The notes under the pieces are model-generated. The model saw only the letters and a list, made by a program, of their open reading frames with translations, was not told the origin of the DNA and searched no databases. From positions 1-51,512 of the forward strand of contig JAAZEM010000112.1 of NCBI GenBank assembly GCA_012512265.1: a stretch of DNA of 51,512 bases, written 5' to 3'. Positions 24,070 to 32,017 of the stretch are shown one piece after another. The position numbers were made by a program, and so were the translations under genes. The stretch is from Armatimonadota bacterium. GTDB taxonomy: Bacteria > Armatimonadota > JAAZEB01. Position 1 is the first letter of the stretch, and each line of letters starts with the position of its first letter.

Positions 24070-25304
24070 TGGGCCACCCGAAGCGCCGAGGCAGGATCCG
24101 TCTTCGCCGCAAACCACGCCGGGTAGACCGTGGCAACCAGCGTGGCCCCCAATGCGATGGCAAGCGCCTGCGGCACCAGCCAGAACCCCATATCGGCGTG
24201 AAACACCTTGTCAATCAGCACGTTGGAGATGGCGAGGTCCGCGTCGACAAACGCGCCATAGTCAATCCCGACTGTCGCCAGGTAGTAGACTACCGGAACG
24301 CCCAGGAGAAGCCCGGTCACGGCGCCCAGCAGGCCAAGCGCCCCGGCTTCCAGGAGGAGCAGGCGTGCGATCGAGAGCTCCTTCATCCCCAGCGCGGAGA
24401 GGACGGCGAACTCGCGCCGGCGCTCCAGCACAGACGCGAGCTGCGCGCTCGTGATCCCAAGGAGCACGACGAGGATGATCGTTCCGATGAGCAGCCGCGT
24501 GAAGCCCTGGTCCAGGTCAAAGCTGGCCTTCAGCTCCGGGAGGACCTCAATCCAGGTATGCACCACGTTTCCGGCAGGCAGCGCTTTCTGCAACGCTGCC
24601 TGCACAGCCGGCATCTCCTCGGAGCGCTCCAGGAGCACGGCGACCTCCGCCGCACCGGGGCGCCCGGTGAGCGCCTCCAGCTCCGGCAGGCGGATCTGGC
24701 AGACCGTGGCATCCACGGTCTGGCTGCCAGTGCGGACAATGCCGACGATCCGCAGGATCGCGCTCTGCAGGTTGCCGTCGCGCGCCGCTACGGTTACCAG
24801 CAACTCATCATCGAGGCGAACGCGCAGCCGGTCGGCCACCCCCTGGCCAATCACCGTCGCGCCCCGGTCATCGGGGCGCAGGTAGCGCCCGGCGCCGATA
24901 CTGCGGACCACCCGGTTGAGGCGGGGCTCGGTGGCCGGATCGACGCCGACGATCTCCACGCCGGCCACGCGCGTGCCGAAGGCGAGGAGACCGTTAGACC
25001 GTGCCCGAGGCGTCGCCGCCGCGACGCCCGGCGTCTGTCGGGCGATGGCCAGGGCCTGCTGCCAATCCCGAAGCCGGAGCCGATCATCGCGCTGGGGAAG
25101 CCAGCCGGCCGGCGAGACGCGGAGGTGCCCGGTGCCGCTCAGCGCAGCGGCGCGCTCGATCAAGTCGCCCTCGCCTCGGATGTAGGCGGTGGCGATCAGG
25201 GCGACCACGCACCCGATCCCGATGCCGAGCACCGAGAGAAGCGTCCGGCGCGAGTGCCGCGTCAGGCTACGGAGAGCATACTTTCCGAGGGGAGAGAGCG
25301 TCAT
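24066..25304 (-). CDS. FtsX/LolE-like ABC transporter permease
   Basis: 412 aa with MacB-type topology: one N-terminal membrane helix (about 23-44, LLSVLGIGIGCVVALIATAY), a large periplasmic domain (about 45-260) and three C-terminal helices with the FtsX core (LLIGTIILVVLLGITSAQLA, then REFAVLSALGM and LLLLEAGALGLLGAVTGLLL). ATG 25304 overlaps the stop of the preceding permease gene and its own stop overlaps the start of the ATPase gene. It would pair with that permease as the LolC/LolE-like heterodimer. Confidence 0.9.
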   Translation of the reverse strand: MTLSPLGKYALRSLTRHSRRTLLSVLGIGIGCVVALIATAYIRGEGDLIERAAALSGTGHLRVSPAGWLPQRDDRLRLRDWQQALAIARQTPGVAAATPRARSNGLLAFGTRVAGVEIVGVDPATEPRLNRVVRSIGAGRYLRPDDRGATVIGQGVADRLRVRLDDELLVTVAARDGNLQSAILRIVGIVRTGSQTVDATVCQIRLPELEALTGRPGAAEVAVLLERSEEMPAVQAALQKALPAGNVVHTWIEVLPELKASFDLDQGFTRLLIGTIILVVLLGITSAQLASVLERRREFAVLSALGMKELSIARLLLLEAGALGLLGAVTGLLLGVPVVYYLATVGIDYGAFVDADLAISNVLIDKVFHADMGFWLVPQALAIALGATLVATVYPAWFAAKTDPASALRVAQ

Positions 25305-26536
25305 GAGCGCATCGCCTCCATCGGCTCCAACCTCGCCGCGTGCCATGCCGGCCACAGCGCCGCAAGGAGCGAAGTGACGGCGACGGCGGCCACACCCACC
25401 AGGACATCCGTCGCCGCAAGCCTCGGGAAGATGTGGATCGGGATCGCCATGCCCTGCCAGGTCGCCTCGGCGGCGGCTTCTCCCCCCAGCGCCGCCAGGT
25501 TGAGGCCGCTCCCCCGGGTCGCCGCCACGAAACCGGCGCCAAGGAGCGTGCCGAGTGCAACCCCAAGCAGCCCCAGTAAGGCTGCCTCTGCCACAATCAG
25601 ACGCATGATCCGCGCGGGCGTGGCGCCCAGGGCCAGCAGCATCCCAAACTCATGCAGGCGCTCGAAGGTCGCCATCATCATCGTGTTCGCCACGCCCGCC
25701 GCCGCGGCCACAAAGACGAAGATCAGAACGATGTAGCTCGAAACGTCAGCCAGTTCCAGGATCGCCACCAGCTCTGGCACTACATCCTGCCAGGGGAGCA
25801 CCTCCAGACCGGCAAACGCCGGACGCGCGGCCACCGCGCTGGCCAGCTCGCGCGCCGCCTCCGGACGCGTCGCGTGGAGAATGATCTCGCTCGCCTCGTC
25901 TGGCATCACGAAGAGCTGCTGCGCATCCTCCAGCGACATCAGCACGCCCTGGCGGTTCACCAGATCGATAGCGCTGGGGATCACGCCGGCGACGGTGTAG
26001 AGGTCGTTGGCAATTGAGCCATCCTTCCCCTGCCCCACCACCGCCAGCTCGCTCCCCGGGTTCACCCCCAGGCTTTGGGCGAGTGCCCGGCCAACGAGGA
26101 CACGATGCTCGCCCGGCCGGACGCCTTCTGGCGCCGTCGCCAGGAGGCCCTTCGGGCCGGACTCCGCCTCCGGGTCGATCCCGAGGACGATGGCGGCCTG
26201 GGCATCGCGCGTGACGGCCACCAGGGCAGGCGCGTAGATCCGCGCCGAGGCGCGCGCCACGCCGGGATTCTCGCGGAGCGCGTCGAGCCGGGCAGCCAAC
26301 GCGGTCACCGACAGCTCCAGGCTCTGCTCATCGCGCCACCCCGGCGCGTGGATCTGCACATGGCCCACCATCGGACCGGTGATCGTCTCGAGCATCGCAT
26401 CGGTGTAGCCCCGGGTGATCCCGCTCATCGTCAGCAGCGCGAACTGCCCCAGGCCGATGGCGGCGAGCGCCAGGCCAGTGCGCTTGCGGTTGCGGCCCAG
26501 GTTGCGCCATGCCAGGCGCAGCGTGCTCGAGCGCAT
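25301..26536 (-). CDS. FtsX/LolC-like ABC transporter permease
   Basis: 411 aa with the same architecture as its downstream partner: N-terminal helix (about 20-40, GLALAAIGLGQFALLTMSGI), periplasmic domain (TGPMVGHVQIHAPGWRDEQS onward), then three C-terminal helices beginning IVLIFVFVAAAAGVANTMMM, the EFGMLLALGA coupling segment and the final ALWPAWHAARLEPMEAMR. The ATG at 26536 follows AAGGAG by 7 bases. A GTG 6 bases earlier is too close to that site. It lies 11 bp after the LolA-like gene. The two permeases are clearly diverged paralogs. Confidence 0.9.
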   Translation of the reverse strand: MRSSTLRLAWRNLGRNRKRTGLALAAIGLGQFALLTMSGITRGYTDAMLETITGPMVGHVQIHAPGWRDEQSLELSVTALAARLDALRENPGVARASARIYAPALVAVTRDAQAAIVLGIDPEAESGPKGLLATAPEGVRPGEHRVLVGRALAQSLGVNPGSELAVVGQGKDGSIANDLYTVAGVIPSAIDLVNRQGVLMSLEDAQQLFVMPDEASEIILHATRPEAARELASAVAARPAFAGLEVLPWQDVVPELVAILELADVSSYIVLIFVFVAAAAGVANTMMMATFERLHEFGMLLALGATPARIMRLIVAEAALLGLLGVALGTLLGAGFVAATRGSGLNLAALGGEAAAEATWQGMAIPIHIFPRLAATDVLVGVAAVAVTSLLAALWPAWHAARLEPMEAMRS

Positions 26537-26547
26537 CCCCACTCTCC

Positions 26548-27360
26548 TTACCGGTTCCGTTCAAGGCGCTGCAGGCTGAAGGTGCTCTCCGGGACGTTCG
26601 CGTTGAACTGCATCTCCAGATAGCGCATCACCGTTCGGTGGCCCTGCTTATCGACCGGCGTCACCGTCACGCGCGTAGGAATGCGCCGGCCACCCATCGT
26701 ACGCACCTGGTCGAAGCGCATCACGCGCGCCAGGTCGCCCCGACGGTCGTAGTGCCTCTCGACGAGCGGCAGCCAGCCATCGTCCGAAACCACCAGATCA
26801 ATCCGTCTCCAGAGGCCCACCGTGCCCGGCTTCGCGTCCAGGCGGAGCTGCCATCCCGCCGGATTCGTGGAGCGGCCCGTGATCCGGGCGCTGTAATCCT
26901 CTCGATACGACGACTCCTGCACCAGATCATCGTTGGTGAAATCGCTCCCCATCCAGGGGCTGAGCATCGCCGAGGGCGGGATGCGAATCGTCCGCGCGAT
27001 ACGTGGCAGGTAGTTCCAGAGGTTCTGACCAACGCGCAGCGTCGCGGTTCCCGCCTCGCGCGCGGGCGAATCGATGATGATCAGCGCGCGGTCTTCCCCC
27101 CGAGTCCAGACGCGCATCACCAGCGTGCGCGTACTCCCGGGGCGGACCACCGTCATCTCCACCCTCCCGATGCTCCCGCTCGACTTATAGAGGTCGTCCA
27201 GCTTGGCCAACACGGCATTCACATCCGGTGGCGCCGGGCCCGCGTGGAGTGACGCGCCCGACAAAACCCCCAGGGCAATCAGCAGCCCGACTATCCAACA
27301 GAGCGGCACGCCGGCACGCCCGCGCGCCGCTCTCCCTGATCCGCGAATGAAGATTCGCAT
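26548..27360 (-). CDS. LolA-like outer-membrane lipoprotein-sorting protein
   Basis: 270 aa. An N-terminal basic stretch and hydrophobic helix (CWIVGLLIALGVLSGASLHA) form an export signal. The mature part has the features of the PF17131-type lipoprotein-sorting family: SIGRVEMTVVRPGSTRTLVM, WTRGEDRALIIIDSPAREAG, LWNYLPRIARTIRIPPSAML, GSDFTNDDLV and a late VRTMGGRRIPTRVTV. Such proteins carry lipoproteins or similar amphiphiles across the periplasm. It is first in an operon with two FtsX-like permeases and an ATPase, so the four genes look like a Lol-type or related export route. Two adjacent ATGs are available; the second (27360) has the better spacing from GGGAGG. Confidence 0.85.
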   Translation of the reverse strand: MRIFIRGSGRAARGRAGVPLCWIVGLLIALGVLSGASLHAGPAPPDVNAVLAKLDDLYKSSGSIGRVEMTVVRPGSTRTLVMRVWTRGEDRALIIIDSPAREAGTATLRVGQNLWNYLPRIARTIRIPPSAMLSPWMGSDFTNDDLVQESSYREDYSARITGRSTNPAGWQLRLDAKPGTVGLWRRIDLVVSDDGWLPLVERHYDRRGDLARVMRFDQVRTMGGRRIPTRVTVTPVDKQGHRTVMRYLEMQFNANVPESTFSLQRLERNR

Positions 27361-27566
27361 CATCGCCTCCCTCGATGCCAGGATGCGCCCTCGCTCATCC
27401 CGGTTCAACCGGGAACGAACGTGTCCTCTCGCATCAACCCGGTCGGCCCGCAGATTCCAGGCCACCCGGGAGCCTCGGACGGATGGGAGGACTCCTCTGC
27501 TCGGGGAGAGAACCTCACTCCGTGCGTGAGCCGTCGATATCCCCGTCTTCCCGAAGGAGGTCCAGA

Positions 27567-28565
27567 ATGCTTCACATCCATTGCGGAGATTCCTCCGCGG
27601 GAACGCTGCGCCAGAGCGACGTGCCGGGCGAAGTGATCGTCTGGTGTGATCCTGTGGTCCAGGGCCCGACGCCCGCGGGTCTCTCGGGAGAGGCGTGGCA
27701 CCGCCGGCGCGCGGAGTACCTCGCGACCACAGCCGCCCGGCTCACCGCCGCGGATCTGGCGCGGCGTCTCCAGGCGGAAGACGACGCCCTGGCACGCGCG
27801 CCCGAGCACGACGAAGTGGTCCTGTGGTTCGATGCCTGCCTCTTCGACCAGTCGATCCTCATCTGCGTGCTCGACCGGCTCTCGCGGCTCGCGCTTGGAG
27901 AGACGCGGCTTAGCCTTATCTGCATTGGAGACTTCCCAGGCTTCGCGCGCTTCCGTGGCCTGGGCGAGCTGCACGCGGAGCAACTCGCATCCCTCTTCCC
28001 CACGCGCCGCCCTGTCACGCCCGAGCAGATCGCGCTGGCGCGGCGGGCGTGGGAAGCCTGGGTTGCGCCCGACCCCACCGATCTGGCGGCCCTGGCGCGC
28101 GCAGAAACCGCCCTGCTTCCCTACCTGGGCGAGGCGCTGGCCCGCCGCCTGGAGCAGTTTCCGTCCACCACCAACGGCCTGGATCGCCTGGAGCAGGAGG
28201 CGCTGGAAGCCATCGCCGAGGGGCACGACCGCCCCTTCTCCCTCTTCCGCGCCGTGGACGAGCGCGAGGCGCGCCCGTTCATCGGGGATACGATGCTCTG
28301 GTGCCTCCTGGAGGAGCTCGCGTCCGCCGAAACGCCGCTCGTCACGATCGATGGTCCCGGGCCGCTCCCGCGCTTCGATGACCCGCCCACATCCCTCGAG
28401 CAGTGGCGCTTGTCACTCACCCCGGCTGGCCGCGCCGTACTGGCGGGCAGGGAGGATCGGATTCGCCTCAACGGCATCGACCGCTGGGTGGGTGGGGTCC
28501 ACCTGGCCGGACGGGGCCCGATCTGGCGCTGGCACCCGCGAGAGCAGAAGCTCGTCCTGGCATGA
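27567..28565 (+). CDS. DUF1835 domain protein
   Basis: 332 aa. The first 60 residues match DUF1835: MLHIHCGDSSAGTLRQSDVP, VIVWCDPVVQGPTPAGL, then VVLWFDACLFDQSILICVL. The remainder is mainly helical (RRPVTPEQIALARRAWEAWV) with a C-terminal segment resembling a winged helix (PLTSLEQWRLSLTPAGRAVL-like) and GIDRWVGGVHLAG. The function of the family is unknown. AAGGAGG lies upstream of the ATG. Its stop overlaps the start of the DUF2161 gene by 4 bases, so the two proteins are probably made together. Confidence 0.82.
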   Translation: MLHIHCGDSSAGTLRQSDVPGEVIVWCDPVVQGPTPAGLSGEAWHRRRAEYLATTAARLTAADLARRLQAEDDALARAPEHDEVVLWFDACLFDQSILICVLDRLSRLALGETRLSLICIGDFPGFARFRGLGELHAEQLASLFPTRRPVTPEQIALARRAWEAWVAPDPTDLAALARAETALLPYLGEALARRLEQFPSTTNGLDRLEQEALEAIAEGHDRPFSLFRAVDEREARPFIGDTMLWCLLEELASAETPLVTIDGPGPLPRFDDPPTSLEQWRLSLTPAGRAVLAGREDRIRLNGIDRWVGGVHLAGRGPIWRWHPREQKLVLA

Positions 28566-29344
28566 GCCCGTCCACGCGGGAAAGGCGGCCGGCGCCCCCG
28601 GCGCACGAGACCGAGCTCTACCCGCCGATTCGCGACTTCCTGGTGTCGCTTGGCTACACCGTGCGCAGCGAGGTGCGCGGGTGCGACATCACCGCCACGC
28701 GCGAGGATGAGCTGGTGGTGATCGAGATGAAGCGGCGATTCTCCACCGATCTCCTCATCCAGGCGGTGGAGCGACAACGCCTGACCGACTCGGTCTACGT
28801 CGCCTTGCCACAATCCGCGATCCCCACCGGACGCTCGGGCCGGGCACGCTGGCAAGGGATGCAGCGTCTCCTCAAGCGGTTGGAGCTCGGACTCCTTCTC
28901 GTCTCCAGCGAGAGCAGCGTCTTGGTGCTTTTCCATCCCATTGCTTGCGAGCGCCGGCGCGCGGGCCGGGCCCGGCGGGCGCTGTTGCGCGAGGTCGAGG
29001 GCCGCTCGGGCGACTACAATGTGGGAGGCAGCACCCGCCAGAGGATCTGCACCGCCTATCGGGAGGCAGCCCTTTTCATCGCCTGCTCTCTGGAGCGGCA
29101 TGGCCCCATGCGCCCGCGCGACCTGCGCGCTCTCGGTGCCGATGCCAGGACGCAAGCGATCCTGAGCAAGAACTACTACGGGTGGTTTGAACGAATCGAC
29201 CGGGGCGTCTATGCCTTGAAGCCCCAGGGCCACGCTGCCCTCGCGGAGTATCCCGAGTTGGCCGCGCGCTTCCGGCACGCGCTGAGCGAGCGCGAAGCCG
29301 GACGTGCCGGTGAACGGCGCCTGCCACCCGAGGGTGATGCGTAG
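28562..29344 (+). CDS. DUF2161 family, predicted PD-(D/E)XK phosphodiesterase
   Basis: 260 aa. The N-terminal half fits DUF2161/COG5482: ETELYPPIRDFLVSLGYTV, VRGCDITATREDELVVIEMK with Asp42 and Glu55-x-Lys57 as the nuclease-type metal and catalytic residues, then LIQAVERQRLTDSVYVALP. The C-terminal half (about 165-235) has a possible winged-helix segment (MRPRDLRALG, YGWFERIDRGVYALKPQG). A nuclease or phosphodiesterase acting on nucleic acid is predicted, but its target is unknown. The ATG overlaps the stop of the DUF1835 gene (ATGA). Confidence 0.82.
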   Translation: MSPSTRERRPAPPAHETELYPPIRDFLVSLGYTVRSEVRGCDITATREDELVVIEMKRRFSTDLLIQAVERQRLTDSVYVALPQSAIPTGRSGRARWQGMQRLLKRLELGLLLVSSESSVLVLFHPIACERRRAGRARRALLREVEGRSGDYNVGGSTRQRICTAYREAALFIACSLERHGPMRPRDLRALGADARTQAILSKNYYGWFERIDRGVYALKPQGHAALAEYPELAARFRHALSEREAGRAGERRLPPEGDA

Positions 29345-29400
29345 CGGCGCGCCACCGCCGCCGGCAGGGCGCGCCTGGGGCAGTAAGAAGAGGTCTTGTC

Positions 29401-30456
29401 ATGAAGAGTCTATCCAGAGAATTGAGTCGCGTGCCCGAGGGAGGGTTGGGCGAGGATCAGCGCCTGGCCCCGCTTTTCCCTGCGGGGTGCCCTGTCACCG
29501 TGGAGGCGTGGGAGGAGCAGCGGGCCAGCCTGCGCCGCGAGTGGGATCGCGTCCTGGGCAAGCCCTCCTTCGAGAGCTTCGACCAGGCGGTGGAGGTAGT
29601 CGGCCGGTTCGAGCAGCCGGAGTATCGGGGAACCCTGGTCCGCCAGCCCACCGGACCGCACACCCGGCAGCTCCTCCTGCTGATGGAGCCGGCACGGGCC
29701 ACGCGGTCGCCACGCCCGGGGGCCGTGGTGCCCTTCTACCATCCCGACGCGATGGCCGGCTACGACCTGGAGAAGGGGGAGCCGATACGCGAGCGCCCCG
29801 TAGTGCAGTTCGGCCGGCATCTGGTCCAGCAGGGCTACGTGGTTGTCTGCTCCGAGGCGTTCCCCTTCAACACGGTGCCCCATCCCGGCACCGAGGCGGG
29901 GTTTGCCTGGTGGCACGCGGGCGCCAAGAAGCTCCTCCAGGATAATCCGCAGTGGACCGGCATGGGCAAGCTCGCCTGGGATGCCTCGCGCGCGCTCGAC
30001 TTCCTCCTGGAGCAGCCGGACGTAGACCCCGAGCGCATTCTGATGATCGGGCACTCCCTTGGGGGAAAGATCGCCTTCTATGCCGGCGCCTTGGACGAAC
30101 GCGTCCGCGCCGTGATCGGATCGGACTTCGGGATCGGCTGGAGCTTCACCAACTGGGATGCGCCCTGGTACCTGGGGGAGCAGATCCACCACCCAGAGTT
30201 CCCCCTGGCGCACCACCAACTCCTGGCGCTGCTCGCACCCCGCTCCTTCCTTCTCATCGGCGGCGAGGCCGACCGCGTGGAGAGCTGGCAGTATCTGAAG
30301 GCTGCACAGGAGGTATATCGGCTGTACGGCCGCGAGGATGCCGTAGGCCACTTCTATCACGGCACCGGGCACTCGCCGACGCCAGAATCGCTGGAGATTG
30401 CCTACCGCTGGCTCGCGGAGCAGTTCGGGTTGCCGGAAGAGGCCTGGACCCTCTAG
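29401..30456 (+). CDS. Alpha/beta hydrolase, acetyl-esterase/dienelactone-hydrolase-like
   Basis: 351 aa. The nucleophile elbow is MIGHSLGGK with Ser219. The later acid and base appear to be the Asp of LIGGEADRVES and the His of HGTGHSP. The N-terminal part (FESFDQAVEVVGRFEQPEYR, then LLLLMEPARATRS and PGAVVPFYHPDAMAGYD) resembles the glucuronyl-esterase/acetyl xylan esterase-like group seen in polysaccharide-degrading bacteria. The protein lacks a signal peptide. Substrate unknown; ester bonds in carbohydrates are plausible given the glycoside hydrolases in the window. An AGAGG ribosome-binding site precedes the ATG. Hairpin-rich repeats follow the stop. Confidence 0.85.
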   Translation: MKSLSRELSRVPEGGLGEDQRLAPLFPAGCPVTVEAWEEQRASLRREWDRVLGKPSFESFDQAVEVVGRFEQPEYRGTLVRQPTGPHTRQLLLLMEPARATRSPRPGAVVPFYHPDAMAGYDLEKGEPIRERPVVQFGRHLVQQGYVVVCSEAFPFNTVPHPGTEAGFAWWHAGAKKLLQDNPQWTGMGKLAWDASRALDFLLEQPDVDPERILMIGHSLGGKIAFYAGALDERVRAVIGSDFGIGWSFTNWDAPWYLGEQIHHPEFPLAHHQLLALLAPRSFLLIGGEADRVESWQYLKAAQEVYRLYGREDAVGHFYHGTGHSPTPESLEIAYRWLAEQFGLPEEAWTL

Positions 30457-30512
30457 ATCAGGTGACGTTTCGGCCGCGCGGCATCATCCCGCGGCCGGCA
30501 TCACCGCCTGCT

Positions 30513-30558
30513 CGGGCGGCTTGCTGCCAGGAAGGCTCAAGGCCCGCCCTCGCCGCGC
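30513..30558. repeat. 46-bp direct repeat, copy 1
   Basis: The stretch starting CGGGCGGCTTGCTGCCAGGA recurs at 30821-30866 with one C-to-T difference in 46 bases. It lies just after the alpha/beta hydrolase gene and borders a longer hairpin-rich repeat (30562-30780). Confidence 0.85.
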
Positions 30559-30561
30559 TGA

Positions 30562-30780
30562 GCTCCCGAGATAAGGGATCCGAAGCCTCGAAGGCCGCGC
30601 ACAACCTGGCGCGCGGGGATCAATCCCCGCGCTGCTTGTGAGCGAAGCCCCGCCGGGCTGGGCCAGACCACGTTTCCGGGCAACCGCAAATGGCGCGGAC
30701 TGGGAGGGGGAGCCCCGAAGGGGCTTTGCCGGGAAGTAGCGCGGAGCTTCGAGCTCCGCGCGTGCCCGCGCCCTCTCCAT
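30562..30780. repeat. Structured dispersed repeat, copy A
   Basis: This non-coding stretch contains a 10-bp stem at 30611-30632 (GCGCGGGGAT/ATCCCCGCGC) and another at 30739-30761 (GCGCGGAGCT/AGCTCCGCGC, TCG loop). Between them lie GCTTGTGAGCGAAGCC, CGCCGGGCTGGG and CCCGAAGGGGCTTTGC. The same order of elements occurs at 48029-48202, and its first part (GAGATAAGGGATCCGAAGCC) recurs at 34857-34917. It ends with CCTCTCCAT in both long copies. Confidence 0.75.
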
Positions 30781-30820
30781 CCGTGTTCGTCTCCCCAACT
30801 GCGGTACCGAAGGTGGCGCG

Positions 30821-30866
30821 CGGGCGGCTTGCTGCCAGGAAGGCTCAAGGCCCGCCCTTGCCGCGC
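30821..30866. repeat. 46-bp direct repeat, copy 2
   Basis: Same orientation as 30513-30558 with 45 of 46 bases identical. The pair brackets the hairpin-rich repeat between them. Confidence 0.85.
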
Positions 30867-30949
30867 GTCATGGAGGGGGCGATAGCATAATGCGGCGCCC
30901 CGTGGCGCATTGCGCCATGGGGCGCACTCCATCCGGCAAGCACTCCTCA

Positions 30950-31726
30950 CTACAGCTTCTGGACGCGATCTCCCAGCACCTCGCTCAGGATGTCGCGGTC
31001 CTTCGCCGAGAGGCCAACGTGCAGGTGCTGGCGGAAGCCTTCGCCGTAGGGCACCTTGCGCGGGGCCAGCTGACCCATCGCCGCGCACAGCTCGCGCATC
31101 GAGACCAGATAGGCGTCCTTGCCCTGGCTCACATCCAGCCACTCCTTCTGCGAGGCGTGGCGGCGGAGCATCTCTTCCTTCACCTCGATCTTCTCGGTGA
31201 TGTCCACGACCATCGACGGGAGGATCGGCTCGCGCAGCGGGCCCATGTTGCCGTAGGGCTGGGCGTGGTAGAGATAGACGTCCTGCATCGTCGGCTCGAC
31301 CCAGGGATGGGTGACCCAGTTGCGCATACCACGGCTGAAGCACGCGGTCACGGCAAGCCGGCACGCATTCTGGTGATCCTCCATATAATCCTGTGGCGAT
31401 TGGGTGAGGACAATCTGTGGCTTAATCTCGCGGATCACCGCGGTCACGCGGCGGAGGGTCTCCGGCTCGTAGAAGATCTCAAGGTCGTTCACCACGCCCT
31501 CATGGTAGGTGGCGCCGATCACGGAGGCGGCGGAATGGCCCTCGGCGGCACGAATGCGGATGATCTCGTCGTTGGAATGCACCGCGGTGCCGCAATTGCC
31601 GTTGGCAACGGTGAAGATGTGACACTCATAGCCGGCATCGGCCAGCAGGGCCAGCGTCCCGGCCATCATAAACTCGACGTCGTCCGGATGGGCGGCTATC
31701 GCTAGAGCAATCTTGGAATCGGACAT
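30950..31726 (-). CDS. PIG-L/LmbE-family deacetylase
   Basis: 258 aa. The zinc motif AAHPDDVEF (His13, Asp15, Asp16) and the second ligand in DYMEDHQNA (His118) identify the PIG-L/LmbE N-acetylglucosaminyl deacetylase superfamily; IRAAEGHSAASVIGA and TQSPQDY are also typical. Such enzymes remove N-acetyl groups from amino sugars or related compounds. The late part (RHASQKEWLDVSQGKDAYL, YGEGFRQHLHVGLS) matches sugar-linked subgroups. GGGAGG lies 9 bases before the ATG. It is divergent from the Gfo/Idh/MocA oxidoreductase gene, suggesting a shared role in amino-sugar or glycoside metabolism. Confidence 0.9.
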   Translation of the reverse strand: MSDSKIALAIAAHPDDVEFMMAGTLALLADAGYECHIFTVANGNCGTAVHSNDEIIRIRAAEGHSAASVIGATYHEGVVNDLEIFYEPETLRRVTAVIREIKPQIVLTQSPQDYMEDHQNACRLAVTACFSRGMRNWVTHPWVEPTMQDVYLYHAQPYGNMGPLREPILPSMVVDITEKIEVKEEMLRRHASQKEWLDVSQGKDAYLVSMRELCAAMGQLAPRKVPYGEGFRQHLHVGLSAKDRDILSEVLGDRVQKL

Positions 31727-31802
31727 CAGTCACCCTCCCTAGAAGCATATATCTGTGAAGCGGTTTCGTCGTGTCGTCCGTGATTACCTGCTACCAGATC
31801 AA

Positions 31803-31860
31803 GCGAGCAACCGGGCGCCCGGAACTCCCACGCTCCGGTGCCCGGCATCCCCATGCTCGC
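31803..31860. other. Inverted repeats between PIG-L and Gfo/Idh/MocA genes
   Basis: GCGAGCA (31803-31809) pairs with TGCTCGC (31854-31860), enclosing CCGGGC (31811-31816) with GCCCGG (31840-31845); a self-contained CCGGGCGCCCGG palindrome also occurs at 31811-31822. It could be a structured leader, an operator region or a member of a dispersed repeat. No known RNA family was recognised. Confidence 0.35.
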
Positions 31861-32017
31861 ACCATCGATACCTGGCAGGAATCAGGGGCGGGCGGGCGCG
31901 AATAGGAACGCGAATGCCCGTAGTGCTCCACGCGTGATTTGAGAGCGCGTAATCGGGCTCGCCACTCTGTATCGCGAGAAAAGCTATAGGCAGCCGGCCT
32001 GAAGGGAGAGAGTGTCG

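Noticed and set aside
30562..30780. tRNA or small known RNA gene
   Set aside because: The stems are long perfect palindromes without a cloverleaf, T-loop or CCA end. They look like repeat elements instead.
30457..30949. CRISPR array
   Set aside because: The two 46-bp repeats are over 300 bp apart with a single intervening element, lack regular spacers, and no cas gene is present.
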